The notes: generated by a model from the letters alone, not told the origin. Counted from the first letter of the stretch, positions 17,501-25,648 are shown. The stretch: 64,000 nt of DNA from Chryseobacterium sp. Tr-659 (GCF_011752975.1 NZ_VWWP01000002.1:620001-684000); one strand, 5' to 3'. Numbers and translations: made by a program.

Positions 17501-18919
17501 TTCAATGCCCTGAAGAGTAAAGATGGGAAGATAAACAATCAAGATAATGATTTGTCCGAAAACCGCACTGTTTACCATTTTAGCTGCGGAACTTGAAACT
17601 TGTTCATCCATTTCTTTTTTGCTGAGTGTATTGTCTTTTCCGAAATGCTTTTTGTGGGCCAATTGGTGCAGAACCGCTTCAACAATAATGACGGCCCCAT
17701 CTACAATAAGACCAAAATCAAGCGCTCCGAGACTCATCAGGTTTCCGCCTACACCGAAGATGTTCATCATAATGATAGCAAACAGCATCGCTAAAGGAAT
17801 TACCGAAGCTACCAGCAATCCAGCTCTGAAATTTCCTAAAAACAAAACAAGAATAAAAACAACGATTAAAGCCCCTTCCATCAGATTCGTTTTTACCGTA
17901 CTGATGGTATTGTTCACCATTTTAGCACGATCAAGAAAAGGCTCAATAACCACTCCTTCCGGTAATGATTCCTGGATTTTTTCAAGTCTCTGTTTTATAT
18001 TTCCAATCACCACATTGGCATTCTCCCCTTTCAACATCAGAACAATAGCTCCGGATACCTCTCCTGTATTATTGTAGGTCATTGCTCCGTATCTTGTAGC
18101 ATATCCAATCTTTATCGAAGCCACATCTTTAATAAGAACCGGAATCCCTTCTTTAGTTTCCGCTGCCTGTATGTTTCCAATATCTTCAGTACTTCCTAAA
18201 AGCCCTTCGCTACGGATAAAAAGAACGGTTTCTTTTTTCTCAATGTATGCTCCTCCGGTATTTTGGTTATTTTTTTCCAAAGCAGTGAAAACATCATTGA
18301 TATTGATATTAAATGCCTGAAGTTTATTGGGATTGATCGCAATTTCGTATTGCTTAAGTTTTCCTCCGAAACTGCTTACATCGGCAACTCCTTTAGTTCC
18401 CAAAAGCTGTCTTCGTACTACCCAATCCTGAATGGTTCTAAGTTCCGTTTCATCATAGATATTTTCATATCCTTTTTTAGCCCTTACCACATACTGGAAA
18501 ATTTCACCTAATCCCGTGGAAATAGGCCCCAGTTCGGGTTTCCCGATTCCTTGCGGAATATTATCCTGTACAAGTTGTAGACGCTCCTGTACCTGTTGAC
18601 GAGCCCAGTATACATCTGTTTTATCATCAAAAACTACTGTAACTAAAGAAAGCCCGAAACGTGAAAAGCTACGCAGCTCGGTAACCCCACTGATGTTACT
18701 GACAGCCTGTTCTATAGGAAATGTAACAAGACGTTCTATATCAGCCGCTCCGTAAGATGGTGCTGTGGTAATGATCTGAACCTGATTATTGGTAATATCC
18801 GGCTGGGCGTCAATAGGAAGTTGAGTGGTTTCATAGACACCCAAAAAGATAAGCCCCACTGTAAACAGAGCAATGATGAGTTTATTCTTTACAGAAAACT
18901 CAATAATTTTATTTAACAT
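14582..18919 (-). CDS. czcA-czcC fusion: CzcA/CusA-type heavy-metal RND pump fused to a CzcC/TolC-type outer-membrane factor
   Basis: 1445 residues. Residues 1 to about 1035 are a complete HME-RND pump: start NKIIEFSVKNKLIIALF, QLPIDAQPDITNNQVQI, and GALDFGLIVDGAVIIVEA in TM4 with the acidic residues of the proton relay. Residues 1042-1445 are an outer-membrane efflux protein with coiled-coil helices (TYEQALEKAFQQNGTL and two OEP repeats). At the junction there is a Met (codon at 15796-15794) and KKISVFLLLISFGNFQAQ, which looks like an intact signal peptide ending in A-Q. The fused part may thus be cleaved and released as the outer-membrane channel. It is in an operon with the small protein upstream and the adaptor downstream. 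Metal specificity is not readable. Confidence 0.92.
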   Translation of the reverse strand: MLNKIIEFSVKNKLIIALFTVGLIFLGVYETTQLPIDAQPDITNNQVQIITTAPSYGAADIERLVTFPIEQAVSNISGVTELRSFSRFGLSLVTVVFDDKTDVYWARQQVQERLQLVQDNIPQGIGKPELGPISTGLGEIFQYVVRAKKGYENIYDETELRTIQDWVVRRQLLGTKGVADVSSFGGKLKQYEIAINPNKLQAFNININDVFTALEKNNQNTGGAYIEKKETVLFIRSEGLLGSTEDIGNIQAAETKEGIPVLIKDVASIKIGYATRYGAMTYNNTGEVSGAIVLMLKGENANVVIGNIKQRLEKIQESLPEGVVIEPFLDRAKMVNNTISTVKTNLMEGALIVVFILVLFLGNFRAGLLVASVIPLAMLFAIIMMNIFGVGGNLMSLGALDFGLIVDGAVIIVEAVLHQLAHKKHFGKDNTLSKKEMDEQVSSSAAKMVNSAVFGQIIILIVYLPIFTLQGIEGKMFKPMAQTVAFALVGAFILSLTYIPMMSSLVLSRKKKEKENISDKVMGKVEAVHQKLLIKALKFRKTIIVSVLVLFAGAVIILSKMGGEFIPSLEEGDFAVEMRILQGSNINETKKITTQAAGILLNQFPEIEKVVTKIGSAEIPTEPMPMDAGDMIIVLKPKKEWTSATSFSELSQKMSKALKVIPGLTTGFQFPVQMRFNELMTGARQDVVCKIYGENLDSLALYAKKLGSIINTVKGAQDLYLEPVVGAPQVVIDYNRAALSRYNISVAEINRVINMAFAGQTAGALYEGEKRFDIVVRMDNEYKKDITSIQNLLVPTPSGEQIPLSQLAGVELKNSPNQIQREDTKRRIVVGFNVRGRDVQSIVEELQKKTNRELKLSSGYTISYGGAFENLNEAKARLGIAVPVSLVMIFLLLFFAFGSVKHSLLIYTAIPLSAIGGVYFLALRGMPFSISAGVGFIALFGVAVLNGIVLISEFNQLKKKGIANTNRIVLLGTKIRLRPVLMTAFVASLGFLPMALSNGAGAEVQRPLATVVIGGLMLATLLTLFVLPILYVLFEHINKNKMKFSKKVNYKKISVFLLLISFGNFQAQENITYEQALEKAFQQNGTLRNSKLISEYQEKLKASYLDLPQLEITSGFGQIQGEETDNSFGISQRFSFPTVYSKRKQMLDAEWTASVIHQNLTKAQLAREVSDVFYRILIFQEKKKVLEYVSNLYDKFAEKAELRLKKGEANILEESTAEIQKEQIKVQLNILENDLYIAKLQLQLLLQSDKQYQPAADRPTMNIDFQISEDQVKQHPELQYLQQQIKVGEAEVQFEKSKLLPELLIGYTNQSMKNINNNRFNSVQVGVGIPLFTKGQRALAKAAQVKIAISENQYQRKEIELKNRLGQQLNSYMNQQRIIDNYEKKQLPKSEIILKTAQKQMEAGEIDYLNWVIVVNQAVKTKADYIDQLERLNQIGTELNFLISK

Positions 18920-19123
18920 GGAAAAAATGGTTAATTAGTAATCCGAAGTATTGCGTAAAAACGGTTAATAAGGTAAGCCACAAAATATTCATTACAATGC
19001 TTATCTATTGTTCCTGATCTTTTGCAGACATAATAACCGCTCTATACCACACAGAGGATTAGTTGATACAAAAAAAACGACTGCTTTAATTTTTTAAAGC
19101 ATTAATTTTCAATATAAAATCAA

Positions 19124-19486
19124 TCATGAAAGCCGGGGAGGCTGGAAAATTTGGGAAAGATAGTAATTGGAGAAATCCTTTTCTTTATAGATACTGTTTT
19201 TCTTGGCAACAGTGATTTCTTTAGGCTTTTTTATTTCAAATGCAAGTTCCGGGAGCTGTGCATGCAGAGTCAATACAATCGGGGGATTGATAAACGGCAG
19301 CTTTTGATCTGTATCCCAATCCGAATCCTGTTTGTGGTTATCATAATGTTCCATCACAAACTCTGAAAGGCTGCCATGATATTCCATATAATGTTCAACA
19401 AACATAGGCACTTTCAGTACTTCCCCCGCATTGGTGGTAGCCAGCACATACATCATTGAACATAATATGGAGAACCATTTTAACAT
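19124..19486 (-). CDS. Small exported His/Glu/Asp-rich protein leading the efflux operon
   Basis: 120 residues with an N-terminal signal or anchor segment (LKWFSILCSMMYVLATTNA). The mature part has MFVEHYMEYHG, SEFVMEHYDNHKQDSDWDTDQKLPF and two late PP motifs (INPPIVL and QPPRLS). The clustered His and acidic residues suggest periplasmic metal binding. It is transcribed in the same direction as the pump and adaptor genes with a 204-base gap. I recall similar small proteins ahead of CzcA-type operons in Bacteroidetes, but no function is established. Confidence 0.7.
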   Translation of the reverse strand: MLKWFSILCSMMYVLATTNAGEVLKVPMFVEHYMEYHGSLSEFVMEHYDNHKQDSDWDTDQKLPFINPPIVLTLHAQLPELAFEIKKPKEITVAKKNSIYKEKDFSNYYLSQIFQPPRLS

Positions 19487-19491
19487 TGATG

Positions 19492-19499
19492 CAAATATA
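19492..19499 (-). promoter_or_regulatory. -7 element for the efflux operon
   Basis: TATATTTG on the minus strand (plus CAAATATA at 19492-19499). The -33 region has TTTTC about 17 bases upstream, a weak match. The predicted start of transcription falls within a base or two of the ATG at 19486, which would make the message leaderless. Confidence 0.45.
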
Positions 19500-19604
19500 A
19501 GGCTTAAATTCTTGCTGAAAATACTGCTGTATTAATTTTTTAAGAATTTATGCTGTTTAAAAAATGATTTAAATAAATGTTTATGAATCTAAAGATCTCC
19601 GGAA

Positions 19605-20213
19605 TTAATCAAAATCCAGAAAACCATCAGTAAGCTGTTTCCATTGGATTTTGGCGGTTCCCATCATTCCTCCGGCAGCAACAGTAATATTTCTGATAAT
19701 ATCTATAAGTTTTGCATTGAAGTTTGGCGATTCATTTCTTCCGTACACACCCGCCCTTAAATGTGTGGGGCTTCTGAATATTAAAAATGTAGAACTCGCC
19801 TTGGAACTGTAAAAATGTGCGATATGACGGCTTTTTTTATTTCCAGGATCCGGGGACGGTCTGCATGTCATTAATACACTTTCTGTAAAGCTGTCCTGAT
19901 AATAGCAGATATCTGTAATCTCTACCCAATCATATCCACTGGCTTCCGTTTCTCCCGGACCGGGAATGTTGATTCTGATAAAATCACCCTTTTGAGGTTC
20001 CCGCTGTACCGGATCAGCGTTGGAATCATAAAGTTTAAAGTCTGCAAAAGACTCTCCGCCAAAGCTTTTCCATTGGTTGATAGAGAAGAGTCTTTTTTTT
20101 AGTATTTCAAATTTAAGCGAAACCTGATCCTGCTTAAATAGTTTTCTGCTTTCGGTATCGTGAAAACCTCCGGATTTTTGTGAGGGAACTCCTTTGATTT
20201 TTTTGGGCTTCAT
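19605..20213 (-). CDS. Conserved-looking protein of unknown function
   Basis: 202 residues from the ATG at 20213 (MKPKKIKGVPSQ); an ATG at 20231 is also in frame. There is no signal peptide. The middle part, with GGESFADFKLYDSNADP, KGDFIRINIPGPGE and YDWVEITDICY, reads like a beta-rich domain, and the segment THLRAGVYGRNESPN is followed by a helical, amphipathic C-terminal stretch. I do not recognise the family. The gene has no close operon partner: the efflux operon starts 119 bases beyond its stop and 600 bases of non-coding sequence lie upstream. Confidence 0.55.
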   Translation of the reverse strand: MKPKKIKGVPSQKSGGFHDTESRKLFKQDQVSLKFEILKKRLFSINQWKSFGGESFADFKLYDSNADPVQREPQKGDFIRINIPGPGETEASGYDWVEITDICYYQDSFTESVLMTCRPSPDPGNKKSRHIAHFYSSKASSTFLIFRSPTHLRAGVYGRNESPNFNAKLIDIIRNITVAAGGMMGTAKIQWKQLTDGFLDFD

Positions 20214-20517
20214 ATAATATGTTTTAAACAAAATAATGAAAATAACTCTTATTATTTTGTGAGTATAGTCACATTTAGTTAAATTATTGTTTGGTTTTTA
20301 AGTCATCTAAGACTTTTTTATACCATAATTGTTGGACTTAAATTTCTAAATTGTAAGTAAAACCCCATTTATAAGTCATTAAATAGCGAATTATATTTTG
20401 AAGAATTATATTTCTTTGGAAATGATCCCATAATCTTAAAGAAAACAATAATCATTTAGTAAATAATTATTTTTACTTGAAATAAATAATATTTAAAAAA
20501 AAAGCTCTTATGATGTT

Positions 20518-20547
20518 TTGTATAACGTGATTTTTATTTATATTTGT
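20518..20547 (+). promoter_or_regulatory. Promoter of a candidate small RNA
   Basis: TTTG (20518-20521), 18 bases, TATATTTG (20540-20547): an exact Bacteroidetes-type promoter with no coding gene behind it. Confidence 0.5.
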
Positions 20548-20553
20548 GAATCG

Positions 20554-20614
20554 AAATAATTTTTTTTCATCATTTGTGTTTTTTTAAGGTCTCCATTCTT
20601 GGGGACCTTTTTAT
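20554..20614 (+). ncRNA. Candidate short non-coding RNA
   Basis: Predicted transcript of about 60 bases from the promoter at 20518-20547 to a terminator hairpin AAGGTCTCC/GGGGACCTT (20586-20594 and 20601-20609, loop ATTCTT) with a T run. There is no start codon with a meaningful frame. It could also be the relic of a lost gene's leader. Confidence 0.4.
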
Positions 20615-20816
20615 TTTCGTTGATAGCATAATTGAAAATTTACTATTTATTTGAAAAAATACTTAAAAAGTGAAATATTCTTCAGAACAAACTCCCTAAT
20701 GGCTTTATATAGGCTAATACTCTGTTTTTATAACAAATTAAGTCTACTTTTCTATTTTCATTTATTATCAGATAAAACCAGCAGCCTTATCAGTTTTAAT
20801 CAATCTTCAAAAATGA

Positions 20817-21596
20817 TTATTTGATCGTTTTTATAAAATCAGTGGGACGAAACTGCATCATCGATTGAAAGCTTCTGGTATAGGCCTGTATACTCTTATA
20901 CCCCACTTTATATGCTGTTTCCGATATGGTAAGCTGTCCTGAGCTCAAAAACTCCAGACTTTTAATGATTCGAAGCATTTGCTGGTACTTAGTCAGTGTA
21001 AGTCCGGTTTCTTTTTTAAAAATACGTTCAAGGGTACGGGAAGATAATAATGCAGCCTCACTCAGGTCTTCCATGGCTATATCGTTGTGGTAATGATTAT
21101 GAAGGTATTCAATAACACTGACAAGACGCTTATCTTTTGGAAGACAGATATGGAGCACTAATGAATGTTCTACAAAACGGGGAAGCTCATTGAAAAGTGC
21201 TTCCAAAAAGAGGTTTTCACTGTGATCAGCCACCATCTGTTTAGACCACCTTTCTGAGTATTTGATCATTTCCTTTAAAACAGGAGGAACTGAAAAAATA
21301 TGCACCTGATGATAAAACGGTGTCTTTATATCAACATCTGCAAACATGATCATCAGTTTGATTTTTTCAGAATGTGAATTGGTCTTATGAACAGCATTCG
21401 GGGGAATCCATACGGCGTGATTTTGGGGAAGCAGATAAATTCTCTCTTCAATTGTGATGTACTGAAAACCGCTTTCTACATAAACGAGTTGGCCTTTTCT
21501 GTGATGGTGCAATACATTGTCGTGAACCCAGTTTTCTTCAAACCATACAAAATAGGGTTTATTCAGTTCATCTATTATAATATTATTAGGATCCAT
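20817..21596 (-). CDS. AraC-family transcriptional regulator
   Basis: 259 residues. The N-terminal half is a cupin-like sensing domain with HHHRKGQLVYVESGFQYI and WIPPNAVHKT (residues 30-70). The C-terminal half (about 160-259) holds two HTH motifs: MEDLSEAALLSSRTLERIFK and TISETAYKVGYKSIQAYTRSF, then FRPTDFIK. It is divergent from an MFS exporter gene that starts 71 bases away, a typical regulator-target pair of the CynX/NimT type. The ligand is unknown, and autoregulation through the shared promoter is likely. Confidence 0.9.
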   Translation of the reverse strand: MDPNNIIIDELNKPYFVWFEENWVHDNVLHHHRKGQLVYVESGFQYITIEERIYLLPQNHAVWIPPNAVHKTNSHSEKIKLMIMFADVDIKTPFYHQVHIFSVPPVLKEMIKYSERWSKQMVADHSENLFLEALFNELPRFVEHSLVLHICLPKDKRLVSVIEYLHNHYHNDIAMEDLSEAALLSSRTLERIFKKETGLTLTKYQQMLRIIKSLEFLSSGQLTISETAYKVGYKSIQAYTRSFQSMMQFRPTDFIKTIK

Positions 21597-21628
21597 GTCG
21601 TTTCAGGTTAAAACTTTGGCAAAATTAA

Positions 21629-21652
21629 ACAAAATTACTACACTAATTTTGT
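21629..21652. promoter_or_regulatory. Symmetric divergent promoter element
   Basis: ACAAAATTA and TAATTTTGT form a perfect 9-base dyad with spacer CTACAC. Each arm contains a TAnnTTTG -7 element, one for the MFS gene (21644-21651) and one for the AraC gene (21637-21630 on the minus strand). Confidence 0.45.
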
Positions 21653-21667
21653 GCAAAAGTTTTTATT

Positions 21668-22873
21668 ATGATGAAGAATGAAGTAAAAAAGAAAGCCTCG
21701 TATGTTTTGCTGATCATCAATGTTCTGGTTGTTATTTTGATTTCAAGTAATCTCCGTTCGCCCATTGTTGCGGTAGCACCGGTACTTGGAGAGATCAGAG
21801 ATGTATTGAAGCTGGATAATTTTCAGGTGAGTCTGCTAACCTCTATTCCACTGTTTATGTTTGCCGTCTGTTCTGTTCTGGTGAGCCGGTTTTCCAACAA
21901 ATTTGGAATCAGTAAGCTGCTGATGTATTCATTAATTATCTTAAGTTTCGGATTATTTCTTCGCATTACGGGATCTCTCTGGCTCTTATTTTTAGGTTCT
22001 GTATTGATGGGATTAGGAATATGTATCGGAAATGTGGTAACTCCGGGATATGTTAAAAATAATTTCCCGAAACAGATCGGGCTGATGACCGGTATTTTCG
22101 CTGTATCTATGAATCTTACGGCGGCTTTGGCTTCAGGCTTCAGTGTGAAAATTGGGGAATGGACAGGCTTTGGCTGGCGTGGTTCTCTGGGAATATGGCT
22201 GGTAATTGCAGCGTTGGGATTTCTGGTTCTGGCCTTGGAATTTATATTCAATAAAAAGAATTCTGATCAGCCAAAAACAGCGTTGAGCACCTCTGATTTT
22301 AATATGTTTAAATCAGCCCAGGCATGGAATATCAGTATTTTTATGGGATTACAGTCCCTATTCTATTATTGTCTGGTAGCCTGGTTACCTTCCTTCCTTG
22401 CAGATTTTCATATGCAGGCCGAAAGTTCCGGATGGGTATTCTTTGTTATTCAGATCACCATGATTCCTGTTACATTCTGCTGTCCGATTATTGCCAGTAA
22501 AATGAAAGATCAGAGACTGATGATTCTTTTTGTATGTGTGATGATGTTTATAAGTACGATGATGTTCGTCTTTATGAAATCCGAATGGATCTATGTAAAT
22601 GCAATCATCATAGGAATTGCCAACGGTTTATCTTTCAGTTTGTCTATTCTCTTCTTTTCTGCAAGAACCAAAAGCAGCATCAATGCAGTTAAAATCTCAG
22701 GAATGGCACAATCTGTAGGATATCTTATCGCTGCATTCGGACCTCCGTTATTCGGGAAACTCCATGATTGGGATATTTCCTGGAACAGTTCATTTTATTT
22801 TTTAAGCACTGCCGTATTACTGATGTTTTATTTCGGAATGAAGGCTGCAAGAAATAAATATGTCGAAGATTAA
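21668..22873 (+). CDS. MFS transporter, CynX/NimT family
   Basis: 401 residues with 12 predicted membrane helices. The motif SNLRSPIVAVAPVLGEIRDVL in TM1 and the following loop is diagnostic for the CynX/NimT (cyanate and nitroimidazole) group of the major facilitator superfamily, and GICIGNVVTPGYVKNNFP in TM4 supports it. It is an inner-membrane transporter, probably an exporter of a small organic anion or drug. It is divergent from an AraC regulator that likely controls it. A strong terminator follows. Confidence 0.88.
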   Translation: MMKNEVKKKASYVLLIINVLVVILISSNLRSPIVAVAPVLGEIRDVLKLDNFQVSLLTSIPLFMFAVCSVLVSRFSNKFGISKLLMYSLIILSFGLFLRITGSLWLLFLGSVLMGLGICIGNVVTPGYVKNNFPKQIGLMTGIFAVSMNLTAALASGFSVKIGEWTGFGWRGSLGIWLVIAALGFLVLALEFIFNKKNSDQPKTALSTSDFNMFKSAQAWNISIFMGLQSLFYYCLVAWLPSFLADFHMQAESSGWVFFVIQITMIPVTFCCPIIASKMKDQRLMILFVCVMMFISTMMFVFMKSEWIYVNAIIIGIANGLSFSLSILFFSARTKSSINAVKISGMAQSVGYLIAAFGPPLFGKLHDWDISWNSSFYFLSTAVLLMFYFGMKAARNKYVED

Positions 22874-22898
22874 ATGTAATACTTATGTATAAAATGAA

Positions 22899-22932
22899 AA
22901 AGGATAGAACTACTGCTCTATCCTTTTTTTTA
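22899..22932 (+). terminator. Rho-independent terminator of the MFS gene
   Basis: Stem AAAGGATAGA/TCTATCCTTT with loop ACTACTGC and a run of eight T residues. Confidence 0.85.
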
Positions 22933-22933
22933 T

Positions 22934-23370
22934 TCTATTTAATGCTTTTTTTGGGTTGATCAATGAAACGGAAAATAATTTGATTGTGAGAAAAATAACA
23001 CAAAGTTCCCCTCTATCTTCTATTCTGGCAGCAGATAACAGGGGAAGAGTGAAAAAAAATTGCATTTGATATTCCATGGATCATTTGAAGAGTTTTGTCT
23101 CTGACAAAGGTATTAATCAGTATTTTTTACTGGACAATTGCTAAAGAAACCTTAATCATTCACTTAAAAATTAGATTTTTAAATGTACAGGCTGCGTTTT
23201 CTTATAAATCTTATCAAATCGAAAAAAATCTTTTAATAAAATACCTCAGAACAGTATTAATAATTATTAATTAATAGGATTATTTATGTGAAAAAACATT
23301 AATAAAAAACAACATAACCACCTGATATTGAATGTTTTTTATATTTTATATATTAAAGTAATTTATTTCA
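22934..23370. other. Intergenic region with no gene
   Basis: About 440 AT-rich bases with no supported reading frame or RNA. It leads into the promoter of the papain-like gene. Confidence 0.6.
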
Positions 23371-23372
23371 CA

Positions 23373-23403
23373 TTGCTTAGAAAAAAAATAAAAAATACCT
23401 TCG
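23373..23403 (+). promoter_or_regulatory. Promoter of the papain-like gene
   Basis: TTG (23373-23375), 20 bases, TACCTTCG (23396-23403). The leader would be about 19 bases. Confidence 0.5.
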
Positions 23404-23428
23404 GAACGTAATCATAAAAAATAAAAAT

Positions 23429-24331
23429 ATGAAACTAAAATTAACTACTCTGGTACTGGGGGTACTATTTCTTTCAGCATGTAAGTCTAATGACGATATG
23501 GACATGGAAAAACCAGAATCTACTTCTCAAAAGTACCATTCTTTAGGAGCTAAGTTTGTGGATGAAGCCACTTATGCATCTTTTCAAAAAGCAGATGTTA
23601 ACGCTTTAAGTCTTAAGTTCAAGAACAGGAACTCTGAAAATGCACAAAAGGCTCTTCCAGCTAATTATTCTATTGCAGGCGCACCTATCGGTGACCAAGG
23701 GGGTGAAGGGTCATGTGTTGCCTGGGCTACGGCATATGCTGCAGCAAGTTCACTTCAGCATAATTTTAATGGGGTGGCTTTTCCGGATGCAAAAAGAAGT
23801 CCGGAATATGTTTTTAATCAAATAAAATTAAGTAATGATTGCCAGGGTTCTTATATTTCTTCTGCACTTAATTTAATTAAGAGTCAAGGTGTTTGCAGTT
23901 GGGATGAAATGCCTTATACTGACGCCGGATGTACTACACAACCAAGTTTTCTTCAGACTGCTCTAGCTAAGAACTATAAGTTCACGAACTGGGGGGTAGT
24001 AAATAACACAGATCTTAATGGTGTGAAGAATCTTATAAGTATGGACCTTCCTGTAATAATTGCCGTGACAGTTGATAGCAACTTTGACAATATGGGAGGC
24101 CTTTTGGGACTTGGTGATTGGATTTGGAAGTCTCATGGCGGAACTGTCCGTGGAGGTCATGCTGTTACTGTAATAGGCTATGATGATAACAAGCAGGCAT
24201 TTAAAGTTCAGAATTCCTGGGGTACAGGATGGGGTGTAAATGGATATTTTTGGATAGACTACAACTTCTTTAAAAAAACAAAAGCAAATAACGGTGCAGT
24301 TAATGAAGCGTATGTAGCGTATGTAGATTAA
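23429..24331 (+). CDS. Papain-like (C1) cysteine peptidase, lipoprotein
   Basis: 300 residues with lipobox LSAC (Cys18), so it is membrane anchored. After a linker, the C1A catalytic domain runs from about residue 78: Gln90 of the oxyanion hole in IGDQGGEGSC, nucleophile Cys96 in GSCVAWATAYAAASS, His244 in RGGHAVTVIGYDD and Asn262 in VQNSWGTGWGVNGYFWI. All catalytic residues are present. There is a short N-terminal segment of about 60 residues but no classic long inhibitory propeptide. Substrate and role (nutrition, virulence or competition) are unknown. It stands alone. Confidence 0.88.
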   Translation: MKLKLTTLVLGVLFLSACKSNDDMDMEKPESTSQKYHSLGAKFVDEATYASFQKADVNALSLKFKNRNSENAQKALPANYSIAGAPIGDQGGEGSCVAWATAYAAASSLQHNFNGVAFPDAKRSPEYVFNQIKLSNDCQGSYISSALNLIKSQGVCSWDEMPYTDAGCTTQPSFLQTALAKNYKFTNWGVVNNTDLNGVKNLISMDLPVIIAVTVDSNFDNMGGLLGLGDWIWKSHGGTVRGGHAVTVIGYDDNKQAFKVQNSWGTGWGVNGYFWIDYNFFKKTKANNGAVNEAYVAYVD

Positions 24332-24440
24332 AACAATACACAAATATTTACCATTTTGCAAACAATAAAAAGGCTTAAATACTTATCTTTCTATAAGGTA
24401 CAAAATTATTTTGAATCTTTTTTTGTACTAGTTTTGGTCG

Positions 24441-24471
24441 ACCTTCTGCTGCTTATTGCAGAAGGTTTTTA
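24441..24471 (+). terminator. Terminator downstream of the papain-like gene
   Basis: Stem ACCTTCTGC/GCAGAAGGT (24441-24449 and 24458-24466) followed by T residues, 110 bases after the stop. Confidence 0.75.
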
Positions 24472-24760
24472 CTACAAGAAAATACTGCTCTGGGGATCAT
24501 TATTTTTAGATCGTTTGAAGAACAGAAATAAAAAACTTTAAAAGTTAACAGTGTGGGTCTGAAGGACTTAAACTGGCCAGTACTGTTATTATTTTATTCT
24601 GATTAAAACATGATATAATGTTTTAAAAACAAAAAATACAAAATCAATTAAAGAATCAATTTCTTCTCTCTTTGTTGAACCTTTCAACAGATTAAGCTAT
24701 CCTTATTTTTTGATCATAGAAAGACAATGAAGAATAGCAAACTAATTATTAAAATTATTT
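24472..24760. other. Intergenic region with no gene
   Basis: Nothing supported; AT-rich leader region of the following T9SS cargo gene. Confidence 0.5.
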
Positions 24761-25534
24761 ATGATGAAAAAACAACTATTTTTTGCTTTACTACTGCCTG
24801 TTATGGGCTTTGGGCAATGGACGGAAAACTTTGATGCCTCGACAGCTTTGCCTGCCGGATGGGCAATAATCAATAACGGAGATCCTAACGGATGGACAGG
24901 TACTACTAATGCTACATTTAGCCAATCAGGAACAAATTTATTTGGAATCGCACGAGGCACAACGGCTCATGATGATTATCTGATTACAAAAGCCATTAGC
25001 GTAACTTCCGGAGTAAGCGACAGAGTCTCTTTTTATATAAGATCTGCTCTTGGAACTGCTCTGGAAAATTATGAAATCTTACTCTCCACAACTGATCAAA
25101 CAAAACCTGCTTTTACAACAGTACTTCAATCAACAGAAAAAGCACCAGTTACCTGGACTCAAAAAACTTTTAACCTTTCTGCTTACAACGGGCAGACTGT
25201 CTATGTAGCGATTCATGCAACTGATACTAATCAATTGGCACTTCTTGCAGATACCTTTGTAGTAGATGCTGCTCCTGTATTGACTACTTCAGAAGCCATT
25301 AAAATAAAGGATGATGCCAAGATATATCCCAATCCTTTTACTGATTATGTTCACATTTCAGATATTGATCATGTGAGTTCTGTTCTGGTTTCTGATGTTT
25401 CAGGAAAGACGGTGAAAAATATCAGCAACCCGCAAAAAGAAATTAACCTTTCAGGTTTGCAGCCGGGCAGTTATTTTATTACAGTACGATATAAGAACCA
25501 ATCTGTAAAAACATTTAAGTCCGTAAAAAAATAG
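24761..25534 (+). CDS. T9SS-secreted protein with choice-of-anchor J (cleaved-adhesin-like) domain
   Basis: 257 residues with signal peptide KKQLFFALLLPVMGFGQ. Residues about 19-170 form a jelly-roll of the cleaved adhesin/choice-of-anchor J type: WTENFDAS, LPAGWAIINNGDPNGW, HDDYLITKAISVTSG, VAIHATDTNQLALLADTFVVD. The last 70 residues are a type A T9SS sorting domain: KIYPNPFTDYVHI, SDVSGKTVKN, LSGLQPGSYFITVRY. It should be exported by the type IX system and attached to or released from the cell surface. The ligand is unknown. Confidence 0.88.
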   Translation: MMKKQLFFALLLPVMGFGQWTENFDASTALPAGWAIINNGDPNGWTGTTNATFSQSGTNLFGIARGTTAHDDYLITKAISVTSGVSDRVSFYIRSALGTALENYEILLSTTDQTKPAFTTVLQSTEKAPVTWTQKTFNLSAYNGQTVYVAIHATDTNQLALLADTFVVDAAPVLTTSEAIKIKDDAKIYPNPFTDYVHISDIDHVSSVLVSDVSGKTVKNISNPQKEINLSGLQPGSYFITVRYKNQSVKTFKSVKK

Positions 25535-25620
25535 CATTAGGATTAAAAAAAAGATCTTTCTTATAAAATGGAAAGGTATTTTTTATTCACATATTTTTCT
25601 ACTTTTTTTAATTCTTCAAG

Positions 25621-25648
25621 ATAAGCCTTCATTAATTTGAAGGCTTAT
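25621..25648 (+). terminator. Inverted repeat, probable terminator
   Basis: ATAAGCCTTC/GAAGGCTTAT with loop ATTAATTT. It has a weak T run and lies 87 bases after the T9SS cargo gene. Confidence 0.55.

Larger units (their letters stand above)
20232..20816. other. Intergenic region with no gene
   Basis: About 585 very AT-rich bases with no supported reading frame. The only structure I can see is a promoter at 20518-20547 followed by a terminator at 20586-20614, listed separately as a candidate small RNA. Confidence 0.6.

Noticed and set aside
17547..18077. 176-residue frame on the plus strand inside the pump gene
   Set aside because: Lies wholly antisense to the well-supported CzcA coding region and has low-complexity Ser/Thr/Pro/Ile composition typical of a shadow frame.
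21823..22251. 142-residue frame on the minus strand
   Set aside because: Antisense to the MFS transporter, with the repetitive Pro/Asn/Lys composition of a shadow of a membrane protein.
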